A stretch of 21,515 nucleotides of DNA. Origin: an uncultured Eubacteriales bacterium (lineage in GTDB: Bacteria; Bacillota; Clostridia; Oscillospirales; Oscillospiraceae). Position 1 is the stretch's first letter. The number at the start of each line of letters is the position of its first letter. Made by a program: the position numbers and the translations under genes. The stretch covers positions 1 to 21,515 of the forward strand of contig CAKTJM010000013.1 in NCBI GenBank assembly GCA_934567745.1, in the 5' to 3' direction. The notes below the pieces were generated by a model. That model was not told the origin of the DNA. It did not search any database and saw nothing but the letters and a program-made list of their open reading frames with translations. Below, piece after piece: positions 15,101 through 21,205 of the stretch.

Positions 15101-16215
15101 TCGGCATCCGTGTCCACGAGGTGCCGCCGATCGTACCGGGGTCCGAGATCTACGACCTCATGGAGTCCGGCGACATCGGCCTCATCATCTACACCGGCGC
15201 GCTGTACGACGCGACGATCGCCGAGTACATCGCCCTGCACCGCGAGGCGCTGCGCCACTCGATCCCGTCCCTGACCGCGCTGGACACCGCGAACGCGATG
15301 GCCGACATGCTCGCCAGCCGGTTCAACCTGGACAACACCGAGCTGGTGGACCTCAACGACATGCGCACGGAGCGGCGGCTGCTGCCCTTCGCCAAGATGC
15401 AGGGCTGTGGCAACGACTACATCTTCTTCGACAACCGCGACGGCAAGATCACCTCGCCGGGGTCCCTGTGCGTGTCGCTGTGCGACCGGCACTACTCCAT
15501 CGGCGGCTACGGCATCGTGCTGATCGAGGACTCCCGCGTCGCCGACGCGAAGATGCGCATCTTCAACCGCGACGGCAGCGAGGGCAAGATGGCCGGCAAC
15601 TCCATCCGCTGCGTCGGCAAGTATCTGTACGACAAGGGCATCGTCAAGAAGGAGTACATGACCATCGAGACGGCCGTCGGCATCAAGAGCCTGCTGCTCT
15701 ACATCCGCAACGGCCGCGCGAACACCGTCAGCGTCGGCATGGGCCGCGCGGACCTGCTCGCGAAGGACCTGCCGACCACCATCCAGCGGGAGAAGATCGT
15801 GGACATGCCGATCCACATCGCCGACGGCGACTATCGGATCACCTGCGTGTCCGTGGGCAACCCGCACTGCGTGGTGTTCTGCTCCGACCCGTCCGGGCTG
15901 GACCTGGAGACCATCGGGCCGAAGTTCGAGCATTCCCCCTACTTCCCCGAGCGGATCAACACCGAGTTCGTCCGTCTGGTCAACGAGGACACCCTGCGGA
16001 TGCGCGTCTACGAACGCGGCAACGGCGAGACCGTCGCCTGCGGCACCGGCGCGTGCGCGGCCGTCATCGCCGCGACGGAGAACGGCTTCGTCGAGAAGGG
16101 CCGGGACATCACCGTCAAGCTCGTCGGCGGCGACCTGACCGTCAACTACACCGACCACGAGGTCATCCTCACCGGCGACGCCGTGCTCGTCTACGAGGGC
16201 GTCGTGGAATACTGA
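12190..16215 (+). CDS. carB-dapF: Carbamoyl-phosphate synthase large subunit fused to diaminopimelate epimerase (CarB-DapF)
   Basis: One uninterrupted 1341-residue frame. Residues 1 to about 1060 are a full CarB: two ATP-grasp synthetase halves (GSGPIVIGQAAEFDYAG and GSGPIRIGQGIEFDYS), the oligomerization region, and the C-terminal allosteric domain ending near NTELVDLNDMRTER, where ordinary CarB ends. A complete DapF domain begins immediately with LLPFAKMQGCGNDY and runs to 1341. CarB makes carbamoyl phosphate; DapF epimerizes LL-DAP to meso-DAP for lysine and peptidoglycan. Two oddities stand out. Trp169 (VWPAFTLGG) replaces the conserved ATP-site Arg of the first half, whereas the second half keeps RPSY. 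In DapF, Ala1135 (KMAGNSIRC) sits where the first catalytic Cys of the CGNGxRC motif normally is, while the second, Cys1284 in ACGTGAC, is kept. An ATG at 15361 (residue 1058) has no convincing ribosome binding site, so separate DapF translation is unlikely. Confidence 0.93.
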   Translation: MPKDTSIKKVLVIGSGPIVIGQAAEFDYAGTQACRVLQQEGVQTVLVNSNPATIMTDSTMADQVYLEPLTAETVRRIILETKPDSLLAGLGGQTGLTIAMELAHEGFLAQHGVRLIGTNAEAIDKAEDRQLFKDAMARIGQPTIPSDTANDIETAVAIAERIGYPVIVWPAFTLGGGGGGVAYNEEELREVGSVGLDYSPITQVLIEKYIFGWKEIEFEVMRDRLGTVITICSMENFDPVGIHTGDSIVVAPALTLADPEYQMLRSAALKIIEEMGIEGGCNCQFALDPVSFDYAVIEVNPRVSRSSALASKATGYPIAKVTAKIALGYTLDEIRNDVTGETYACFEPAVDYVVCKFPKWPFDKFHGASRKLGSQMKATGEVMSIEYTFEAALMKAVRGAEIKLDSLHYQDPTGRTLDERLASMDDMRLFAIFEALAQGVSVDHIHEITRIDRWFIEKIRNLVTFEAKLKADGIDAQSYLRGKRYGYPDRVLARLAGVPEQALPHRLPSYKMVDTCAAEFQAATPYFYATYDDVCDARSFPRTGKPTVVVLGSGPIRIGQGIEFDYSSVHCVQTLKKLGYDVVIINNNPETVSTDYDTADRLYFEPLFPEDVMGVLAVEKPVGVVVAFGGQTAISLTEFLDKQGVKILGTSADGIDTAEDRGRFDALLEGLGIRRPKGMSVTTLEGALDAAEQLGYPVLLRPSYVIGGQNMVIAHSSYDVEKYMGIILSGGIENDVLVDKYMPGTELEVDVISDGVDVLMPGIMEHVERAGVHSGDSIAVYPPYSLTDKMTKVVVDRSKKLALALGTKGLVNIQYLIYHGELFVIEVNPRASRTIPYLSKVTGVPMVDLATKIMMGATLQELGYPSGLWRTPPYYAVKVPVFSFEKITDANSLLGPEMKSTGEVLGLGRTLSEALFKGLSAAGYRHAAGKGVFLSIENHELPEVVGLAKKLDDLHMPLYATTDTAEAIRSLGIRVHEVPPIVPGSEIYDLMESGDIGLIIYTGALYDATIAEYIALHREALRHSIPSLTALDTANAMADMLASRFNLDNTELVDLNDMRTERRLLPFAKMQGCGNDYIFFDNRDGKITSPGSLCVSLCDRHYSIGGYGIVLIEDSRVADAKMRIFNRDGSEGKMAGNSIRCVGKYLYDKGIVKKEYMTIETAVGIKSLLLYIRNGRANTVSVGMGRADLLAKDLPTTIQREKIVDMPIHIADGDYRITCVSVGNPHCVVFCSDPSGLDLETIGPKFEHSPYFPERINTEFVRLVNEDTLRMRVYERGNGETVACGTGACAAVIAATENGFVEKGRDITVKLVGGDLTVNYTDHEVILTGDAVLVYEGVVEY

Positions 16216-16236
16216 CGACTGGCACGACGACATGAG

Positions 16237-16271
16237 AAACGCCCCGTTCCTGTTTGGAACGGGGCGTTTTT
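16237..16271 (+). terminator. Terminator after carB-dapF
   Basis: A 14-bp stem, AAACGCCCCGTTCC (16237-16250) with GGAACGGGGCGTTT (16256-16269), encloses a 5-base loop. The T-run TTTTT (16267-16271) continues off it. It begins 22 bp after the stop. The A-rich left flank lets it also serve the convergent azlCD transcript. Confidence 0.92.
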
Positions 16272-16300
16272 CATCCTATTCTGCTCGATCGCAGGGGCCT

Positions 16301-16627
16301 TCAGAACACGACCCGCAGCAGCACCAGGTACAGCACCGTACCGGCAACGATGGAGAGGAACATGTTCCGCTTCCACTTTTGCAGGACCACCACCGCGGCC
16401 CCGGCGATCAGCTCCGGCAGACCGTGGGTCGGGCCGGTCAGGTCCAGGCCCTTGTAGCAGTAGATCACCAGCATCCCCAGCGCGGCCGCCGGGAGCACCT
16501 GGCCCAGGCAGCGGACGAAGGCGGGCGTCTCCCGCCCGGCCGGGAACACCGCGAACGGCAAAAAGCGCGTCACCACCGTCCCGGCCATCACCAGGGCCAG
16601 GGTCACCACCATCTGTGTCGTCGTCAT
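16301..16627 (-). CDS. azlD: Branched-chain amino acid transport protein, AzlD family
   Basis: A 108-residue membrane protein of the usual AzlD size, with about four hydrophobic segments and the family's N-terminal pattern (MVVTLALVMAGTVVTRFLPF). It is the small partner of AzlC; the pair exports branched-chain amino acids, as known from AzlCD and BrnFE. Its ATG overlaps the azlC stop (ATGA), indicating translational coupling. The downstream terminator hairpin at 16237-16271 is about 30 bp after the stop. Confidence 0.9.
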   Translation of the reverse strand: MTTTQMVVTLALVMAGTVVTRFLPFAVFPAGRETPAFVRCLGQVLPAAALGMLVIYCYKGLDLTGPTHGLPELIAGAAVVVLQKWKRNMFLSIVAGTVLYLVLLRVVF

Positions 16628-17355
16628 GGGTCGAGCCTCCTCTCCATCGGTCCGCGCAGCAGCGTCAGCAGGCACACCAGCGCCACCATCGCCGCCAGGA
16701 TGAAGCGGTCCGGCCCGAAGACGATCAGGCACACCGCCGTCACCCCCAGCCCCGCCAGCGAGCTGACGTGGCTGCGCTCCTTCTCCCAGTTGTTCACGAA
16801 CAGCACCAGGAACAGCGCCGTCATCACGAAGTCGATCCCCGTCGTGTCGAAGGGGATCAGGTCGCCGCACAGCGCCCCCAGGGCCGTCGCGCCCAGCCAA
16901 TAGAGATAGTCGAAGAGCGAGACGAAGAAGTAGAACCAGCCCCGGTCCACGCCCTCCGGCACGTCCGCGGCGTAGTTGATCGTGAACGTCTCGTCGCACA
17001 TCCAGAAGATCGTCGGGCCCTTCTTCCGCCCGCAGGCGCGGTATTTCTCCAGCATCGAGAGCCCGTAGAACATGTGCCGCGCGTTGAAGATGATCGTCGC
17101 GAAAAAGGTGCTCACCGGCGCGAAGGGCAGCGCCAGGAAGCTCGCCGCCACGAACTGCATCGACCCGGCGAAGATGAGCGCGCTCATCAGGATCGGCACG
17201 ATCGGCGGATAGCCCAGCGAGCACACATAGATCCCGAACGCCATCCCCACGAACAGGAACCCCGTCAAGATCGGCAGCGTGTTCGGGAACGCCGCCCGGG
17301 CCGCTGTGCGGATCGTCTGCGCCCGCGCGGCGGGCAGCTCTCTCCGCTCCTCCAT
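16624..17355 (-). CDS. azlC: Branched-chain amino acid exporter large subunit, AzlC family
   Basis: A 243-residue integral membrane protein, normal family length, with several hydrophobic helices. Recognisable family stretches are PILTGFLFVGMAFGIY near the N-terminus, FAGSMQFVAA, and NARHMFYGLSMLEKYR, followed by DETFTINY. With AzlD it would form a branched-chain amino acid efflux system (family knowledge). The ATG at 17355 has AAGGA eight bases upstream. On the minus strand TGTTAAGAT near 17398-17406 could be an extended -10, but no good -35 is seen. It is divergent from the ZIP gene. Confidence 0.93.
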   Translation of the reverse strand: MEERRELPAARAQTIRTAARAAFPNTLPILTGFLFVGMAFGIYVCSLGYPPIVPILMSALIFAGSMQFVAASFLALPFAPVSTFFATIIFNARHMFYGLSMLEKYRACGRKKGPTIFWMCDETFTINYAADVPEGVDRGWFYFFVSLFDYLYWLGATALGALCGDLIPFDTTGIDFVMTALFLVLFVNNWEKERSHVSSLAGLGVTAVCLIVFGPDRFILAAMVALVCLLTLLRGPMERRLDP

Positions 17356-17460
17356 GGTACATCCTTCTTTCCTACTACTGTGATGGGTTTTGCTTATCTT
17401 AACACATCCCCCCGCCCCGCGTCGAGTGGCAAAATGCACCCTTTTTCTCCCCTCCTCATA

Positions 17461-17505
17461 GGATGGTCTGACGATGTGCCCAAGGCCGTCGTCCCCTGAC
17501 CATCC
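17461..17505 (+). promoter_or_regulatory. Leader hairpin directly before the ZIP gene ribosome binding site
   Basis: GGATGGTC (17461-17468) pairs with GACCATCC (17498-17505), and inside it GACGA (17470-17474) pairs with TCGTC (17489-17493). The structure ends two bases before the AAGGAGG site (17507-17513). It could be a regulatory leader or a protein-bound operator. I could not match it to a known metal riboswitch. Confidence 0.5.
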
Positions 17506-17520
17506 CAAGGAGGAATGCCT

Positions 17521-18315
17521 ATGCCCACCGCTCTCTTCGGCCTGGCCTATCCCGTCCAGGCCCTGATCGCCACCCTCTTCACCTGGAGCATCACCGCCCT
17601 CGGCTCCTGCGTCGTCTTCCTGATCCGCAAGCCGGAACGAAACCTGATGGACGCCCTGCTCGGCTTCGCCGGGGGCGTCATGATCGCCGCGAGCTTCTGG
17701 TCCCTCCTCGCGCCCGCCATCGAGATGGCCGACGGCCTCGGCATGTGCGCCTGGGGGACCGTGCTGGCCGGGTTCCTGGGCGGCGGCTGCCTGCTCTTTT
17801 TGGGCGACCGCGCCTTCTCCCACATCAGCCACCGCCGCGCCATGCAGGCCGGGCGGAAGCGCTGCGCCATGCTCATCTTCTCCATCACCCTGCACAACGT
17901 CCCGGAGGGCATGGCGATCGGCGTGGCCTTCGGGTCCCTCGCCTACGGGCTGGACGGCAGCACCGTCGCCGGGGCGTGGCTGCTCGCCCTCGGCATCGGC
18001 CTGCAGAACCTGCCGGAGGGCATGGCCGTCAGTCTGCCGCTGCGGCGGGAGGGCTGCTCCCGCGCGAAGTCGTTCTTCTTCGGCCAGCTCAGCGGCGTCG
18101 TGGAGCCGATCGCCGCCGTGGTCGGCGCCCTGCTCGTCCTCAAGGCGCGCACCTGTCTGCCCGTCCTGCTCGCCTTCGCCGCGGGCGCGATGATCTACGT
18201 CGTCGTCGAGGAGCTGATCCCCGAGAGCCAGACGAACGAGAACAAGGACTTCATGGCCCTCTTCACTCTGGTCGGCTTCTCCGTCATGATGGTCCTCGAC
18301 GTGGCCCTGGGCTGA
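17521..18315 (+). CDS. ZIP family divalent metal transporter
   Basis: A 264-residue membrane protein, the typical size of bacterial ZupT/GufA-like ZIP proteins, with about eight transmembrane segments. The two metal-site helices show HNVPEGMAIG (125-134) and QNLPEGMAV (162-170); EELIPES (230-236) is the conserved acidic block near the seventh helix. The cytoplasmic loop around 100-114 is rich in His, Arg and Lys, as is common before TM4. Zinc or iron uptake is the family role; the specific metal is not shown. The ATG at 17521 is preferred over 17515 because the AAGGAGG at 17507-17513 leaves only one base before the latter. The small FTR-like gene lies 74 bp downstream. Confidence 0.94.
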   Translation: MPTALFGLAYPVQALIATLFTWSITALGSCVVFLIRKPERNLMDALLGFAGGVMIAASFWSLLAPAIEMADGLGMCAWGTVLAGFLGGGCLLFLGDRAFSHISHRRAMQAGRKRCAMLIFSITLHNVPEGMAIGVAFGSLAYGLDGSTVAGAWLLALGIGLQNLPEGMAVSLPLRREGCSRAKSFFFGQLSGVVEPIAAVVGALLVLKARTCLPVLLAFAAGAMIYVVVEELIPESQTNENKDFMALFTLVGFSVMMVLDVALG

Positions 18316-18340
18316 TGTGCCCCGGTCACAGATGGGACGG

Positions 18341-18356
18341 GGATACCGTGGTATCC
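18341..18356. promoter_or_regulatory. Short inverted repeat before the FTR-like gene
   Basis: GGATACC-GT-GGTATCC is a perfect 7-bp inverted repeat with a 2-base centre in the 74-bp gap between the ZIP and FTR-like genes. It is better suited to a dimeric DNA-binding protein than to an RNA hairpin. No convincing promoter was identified beside it. Confidence 0.4.
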
Positions 18357-18389
18357 TTGGTACATACTAAGGAAAAAGGAGGGATCGCC

Positions 18390-18590
18390 ATGTCGGTCCG
18401 ACTCAACGAAGACAAGGAGCTCGTCGCCCTGGTGCGCGAGGGGCTGAAGCAGAAGGGCGGCCACTGTCCGTGCAAGCTGGAGGTCTCCCCCGCCACGAAG
18501 TGCATGTGCCAGGAGTTCCGCGACCAGATCGCCGATCCCACGTTCGAGGGCTACTGCCACTGCCGCCTGTTCTACAAGTCCAAGGACTGA
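18390..18590 (+). CDS. Small ferredoxin-thioredoxin reductase catalytic-chain-like protein
   Basis: A 66-residue protein with ATG at 18390 and AAGGAGG six bases upstream. Its six cysteines lie in three CxC pairs: CPC (26-28), CMC (38-40) and CHC (56-58). The ferredoxin-thioredoxin reductase beta chain has the same three-CxC order and uses four Cys to hold a [4Fe-4S] cluster and two as a redox disulfide. The order and the GHCPC / YCHC contexts support the family, but the spacing between pairs differs from the plant and cyanobacterial enzyme. No variable chain (FtrA) or thioredoxin gene is nearby, so the partner is unknown. A free-standing iron-sulfur disulfide reductase in an anaerobe is the inference. 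Confidence 0.82.
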   Translation: MSVRLNEDKELVALVREGLKQKGGHCPCKLEVSPATKCMCQEFRDQIADPTFEGYCHCRLFYKSKD

Positions 18591-18650
18591 TCATATCCCG
18601 GCCTGCCCGCTCATAAGCTCAGACAAACACATCGGAAGGCGGTCTGACTT

Positions 18651-19247
18651 ATGGAAGAAAATCGCGTCCTCCTGCGCGGGCAGGTCGCGGCCCCGGCCCA
18701 ATTCTCCCACGAAGCCCACGGGCTCCACTTCTACCGGTTCCCCTTCGCCGTCGCCCGGCTCTCCGGGCGCGCCGACACCCTCGACGTCCTCCTCCCCGCC
18801 TCCGCGGAGCACGCCGCTCTGCCGCAGGAGGGGGACCGACTGGAGATCGGCGGCGAGGTCCGGTCCTTCAACAACCGCTCCGGCGTCGGCCGGAAGCTGG
18901 TCATCACCGTGCTCGCCCGGACGCTCGTGCCCACCGACGATCCGACGCCGTGCAACCGCGTCCTGCTGGGGGGCGTGCTGTGCAAGCCGCCGGTCCTGCG
19001 GACGACCCCGCTCGGACGGGAGATCTGCGACCTGCTGCTGGCGGTCGAGCGGCGCTACGGGCGCAGCGACTACTTACCGTGCATCGCCTGGGGGCCGGTC
19101 GCCCGGCGGTGCGCCGCACTGGACGTCGGCGCGCCCCTGCGGTTCGACGGACGGCTCCAGAGCCGGGTCTACACCAAGCGCCTGGGCGAGACCGCCGAGG
19201 AGCGCACGGCCTTCGAGATCTCCGTCATGCAGCTGCTCGATCCCTGA
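18651..19247 (+). CDS. Single-stranded DNA-binding-like protein with two OB folds
   Basis: A 198-residue protein built of two successive OB-fold (SSB/PriB-like) units. The first, about 5-92, runs from NRVLLRGQV through FYRFPFAVARLSG to GRKLVITVLAR. The second, about 102-197, runs from NRVLLGGVLCKPP through DLLLAVERRYGRSDYLPCIAWG to RTAFEISVMQL. I recognise the pattern FSHE...FYRF together with CKPPVLRTTPLGREI...LLLAVER from clostridial proteins annotated as SSB. It lacks the acidic C-terminal tail of housekeeping SSB, so it is probably an accessory form. The ribosome binding site is weak (AAGGCGG, eight bases upstream). A terminator follows 18 bp after the stop. Confidence 0.82.
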   Translation: MEENRVLLRGQVAAPAQFSHEAHGLHFYRFPFAVARLSGRADTLDVLLPASAEHAALPQEGDRLEIGGEVRSFNNRSGVGRKLVITVLARTLVPTDDPTPCNRVLLGGVLCKPPVLRTTPLGREICDLLLAVERRYGRSDYLPCIAWGPVARRCAALDVGAPLRFDGRLQSRVYTKRLGETAEERTAFEISVMQLLDP

Positions 19248-19266
19248 GCCGCCCTGGTCCACTGAG

Positions 19267-19293
19267 CCGCCCCGATCTTTGGGGCGGTTTTTT
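19267..19293 (+). terminator. Terminator after the double OB-fold gene
   Basis: CCGCCCC (19267-19273) and GGGGCGG (19281-19287) form a 7-bp stem with a 7-base loop, followed directly by TTTTTT (19288-19293). Confidence 0.9.
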
Positions 19294-19313
19294 GTGCGTG
19301 TTCATGCTTTGTT

Positions 19314-19332
19314 CACGATCGTGCGGTATGAT
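19314..19332 (+). promoter_or_regulatory. Palindrome and possible -10 before the TolC-like gene
   Basis: The perfect 10-bp palindrome CACGATCGTG (19314-19323) lies four bases before TATGAT (19327-19332), a possible -10. No good -35 is visible at 16-18 bp, which would suit an activator- or repressor-controlled promoter. Tentative. Confidence 0.35.
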
Positions 19333-19377
19333 AGGGGCAAGTTTTGTACGAACTCTAACATTCCCGGAGGATACCCT

Positions 19378-20757
19378 ATGAAGACTCGTTTGCTTTCCGC
19401 CGTGCTGGCCTGCACGCTGGCCGTCTCGCTCACCGTGCCCGCCTGCGCCGCCCGGGTCGGCGACACCGGACCGCGGCCCGCCATGGGCACCGTCCGCCCC
19501 GCCGTCTCCGCCTCGACCTCTCTGGACTTCGCCCAGCTCGCCGGGAAGGTCCAGGCCAACAACCCCAACGTCCAGGCCATGCAGGACAGCCTCAAGGCCG
19601 CCAAGGCCATGGACTTCGACGACGCCATCGACGAGCTGGAGGACGCCATCGACGACCTCAAGGCCTCGATGAAGGACATGACCACCGGCGCGGAAAAGTC
19701 GCTCGCCAACGCCAGTGCCGCGCTCGGCAGCACGCTCGCCGGGATCAAGGACGCCAACGACTACGCCAGCAGCATCGCAGACATCACCAGCGGCGTCGCC
19801 GGGGTGAGCGCCGCCTCCGCCGCCCTCGTCTACGGGCAGGCGCAGAAGCAGAGCCTCCAGTCCACCCTCGACCAGATGGAGGACCAGCTCGACGCGCTGG
19901 AGGATCAGGCCCGCGACTATAAGAAGACGCTGCAGGACACCGAGCACCAGATCGACAACGGCATCCGGCAGATCGTCGCCGGGGCCGAGTCGCTCTACGT
20001 CTCCATCCTCTCGACGGAGCTGCAGCTCGACGCCCTGGCCGACACCCAGACCGCCACCGGCCGGACGATGGAGGAGCTGTCCCTGCGCCAGAGCCTGGGC
20101 CAGATCTCCGCGCTGACCTTCGCCCAGGTCCAGCAGGGCAAGCAGACCCTCGATGCCAACGTCGACGGCCTGCGCAGCACGATCGTCTCGCTGAAGGGCA
20201 CGCTCCAGGGCCTGCTGGGCGAGACGCCCACCGGCACCGTCGCGCTCTCCATGCCGTCCCTGCCGACCGCCGCCGACCTGAGCGGTGTGGTCTATGCCAC
20301 CGACCTGGCCAAGGCCCGCGACAAGAGCTACGCCCTCTACTCCGCCGAGCGCGCCGTCGAGGACGCCGACCAGGACCGCAGCGACGCCCACGGCGACTAC
20401 GGCCGGAACAGCTATCAGTACCGCATGGCACAGCACAGCTACGAGGCCGCGCTCGACCAGCGCTCCGCCGCGCAGCAGAGCTTCGAGCTGTCCTTCCAGA
20501 CGCTCTATCAGGCCCTCGCTCCCGCACAGGCCGCCCTGAGCGCCGCCGAGAACGCCTTGCAGTATCAGGAGAAGGTCTACGCCGCCGCGCAGCTGAAGTA
20601 CAGCCTGGGCAACCTCTCCGCCAACGCCCTCGCCGACGCGAAGGACACGCTCGCCACCGCCGAGCGGACCGTCACCTCCGCCCAGCTCGACCTCTTCTCC
20701 GCCTGGCACAGCTATCGCAACGCCGTCGAATACGGTCTCGTGAGCAGTCAGAGCTGA
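19378..20757 (+). CDS. Secreted TolC/outer-membrane-efflux-like coiled-coil protein
   Basis: A 459-residue protein with a signal peptide (1 to about 25, ending PACAA). The mature part shows the twofold repeat of the OEP/TolC family. FAQLAGKVQANNPNVQAMQ (51-69) starts the first half, and residues 205-281 form its long helical pair ending TLQGLLGE. The second half, about 355-453, ends with YAAAQLKYSLGNLSANALAD and a classic A/L-rich helix to EYGL. A strongly charged coiled coil lies around 80-100 and 158-195. TolC proteins form outer-membrane channels in diderms; in a monoderm the role must be different, perhaps a periplasm-like or wall-zone partner of an exporter. No MacAB/HlyD-type genes are in the window. 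The ATG at 19378 has CGGAGG seven bases upstream; an in-frame upstream start would precede the signal peptide. Confidence 0.8.
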   Translation: MKTRLLSAVLACTLAVSLTVPACAARVGDTGPRPAMGTVRPAVSASTSLDFAQLAGKVQANNPNVQAMQDSLKAAKAMDFDDAIDELEDAIDDLKASMKDMTTGAEKSLANASAALGSTLAGIKDANDYASSIADITSGVAGVSAASAALVYGQAQKQSLQSTLDQMEDQLDALEDQARDYKKTLQDTEHQIDNGIRQIVAGAESLYVSILSTELQLDALADTQTATGRTMEELSLRQSLGQISALTFAQVQQGKQTLDANVDGLRSTIVSLKGTLQGLLGETPTGTVALSMPSLPTAADLSGVVYATDLAKARDKSYALYSAERAVEDADQDRSDAHGDYGRNSYQYRMAQHSYEAALDQRSAAQQSFELSFQTLYQALAPAQAALSAAENALQYQEKVYAAAQLKYSLGNLSANALADAKDTLATAERTVTSAQLDLFSAWHSYRNAVEYGLVSSQS

Positions 20758-21089
20758 TCTGTTCACAAAACGTTTTCCAAATTCACATTCTAGACATAAG
20801 ATCCACAAACTTTCGCAATATTTCTCCGGTAGGATATCACCTGTAAGCAAGAGGACATCACTTCTGTACTCCCGACTTACACACTCTCTTTTCTCTCTCT
20901 TTTCTCTCTTTTCAAAGAACGACCCCTCCAAGGTTTGGGACCCTTGGAGGGGTCTTCTGCATCTATCTGCATCTGTCAGCCGTTCGGGCATGAAAGACCG
21001 TCTTTTTTGCCATACCACGCATTCCAGACCGTCATGTAAGTAAAAAACTCTCTTTTAGGACGAAAAAGCGATCCTATTTTCGTTGCTTT
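20758..21089. other. Gene-free AT-richer region after the TolC-like gene
   Basis: No gene is supported in this stretch. It is visibly more AT-rich than its surroundings. It contains a homopyrimidine run of three CTCTCTTTT-like units (about 20884-20913), a strong hairpin (20921-20954), and CCATACCAC (21010-21018), which is the inverted match of GTGGTATGG at 21102-21110 in the acyl-CoA dehydrogenase promoter. TAAGAT near 20806-20811 could be a -10 for a short transcript ending at the hairpin, but its -35 is poor. Confidence 0.5.
20921..20958 (+). terminator. Terminator-like hairpin
   Basis: GACCCCTCCAAGG (20921-20933) and CCTTGGAGGGGTC (20942-20954) form a 13-bp perfect stem with an 8-base loop, followed by TTCT only. 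The weak T-run leaves some doubt. It is 164 bp after the TolC-like stop. Confidence 0.6.
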
Positions 21090-21118
21090 TTGACAGATCC
21101 TGTGGTATGGTTTAGATA
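21090..21118 (+). promoter_or_regulatory. Promoter of the acyl-CoA dehydrogenase gene
   Basis: A perfect TTGACA (21090-21095) is followed after 17 bp by TAGATA (21113-21118), a weak -10. The implied leader is about 80 bases and contains ATGATG...CATCAT (21128-21133 with 21169-21174) and AGGC/GCCT pairings, a possible stem-loop. Start and strength are uncertain. Confidence 0.6.
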
Positions 21119-21205
21119 TCCGATCGTATGATGGGAACGAGGCATCGAGCCTGCCGCAGTCCCCGTCATCATGACCCCATCACCAGAGGAAAAAGGAGCT
21201 TTGTC

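Noticed and set aside
15361-15363. Independent start codon for dapF within carB-dapF
   Set aside because: In frame with carB, no convincing ribosome binding site, and no stop codon between the domains; kept only as a possibility.
11053-16233. A 1726-codon open frame antisense to carA and carB-dapF
   Set aside because: It mirrors the sense genes, has low-complexity G/V/D/L-rich translation typical of high-GC shadow frames, and lacks any recognizable domain.
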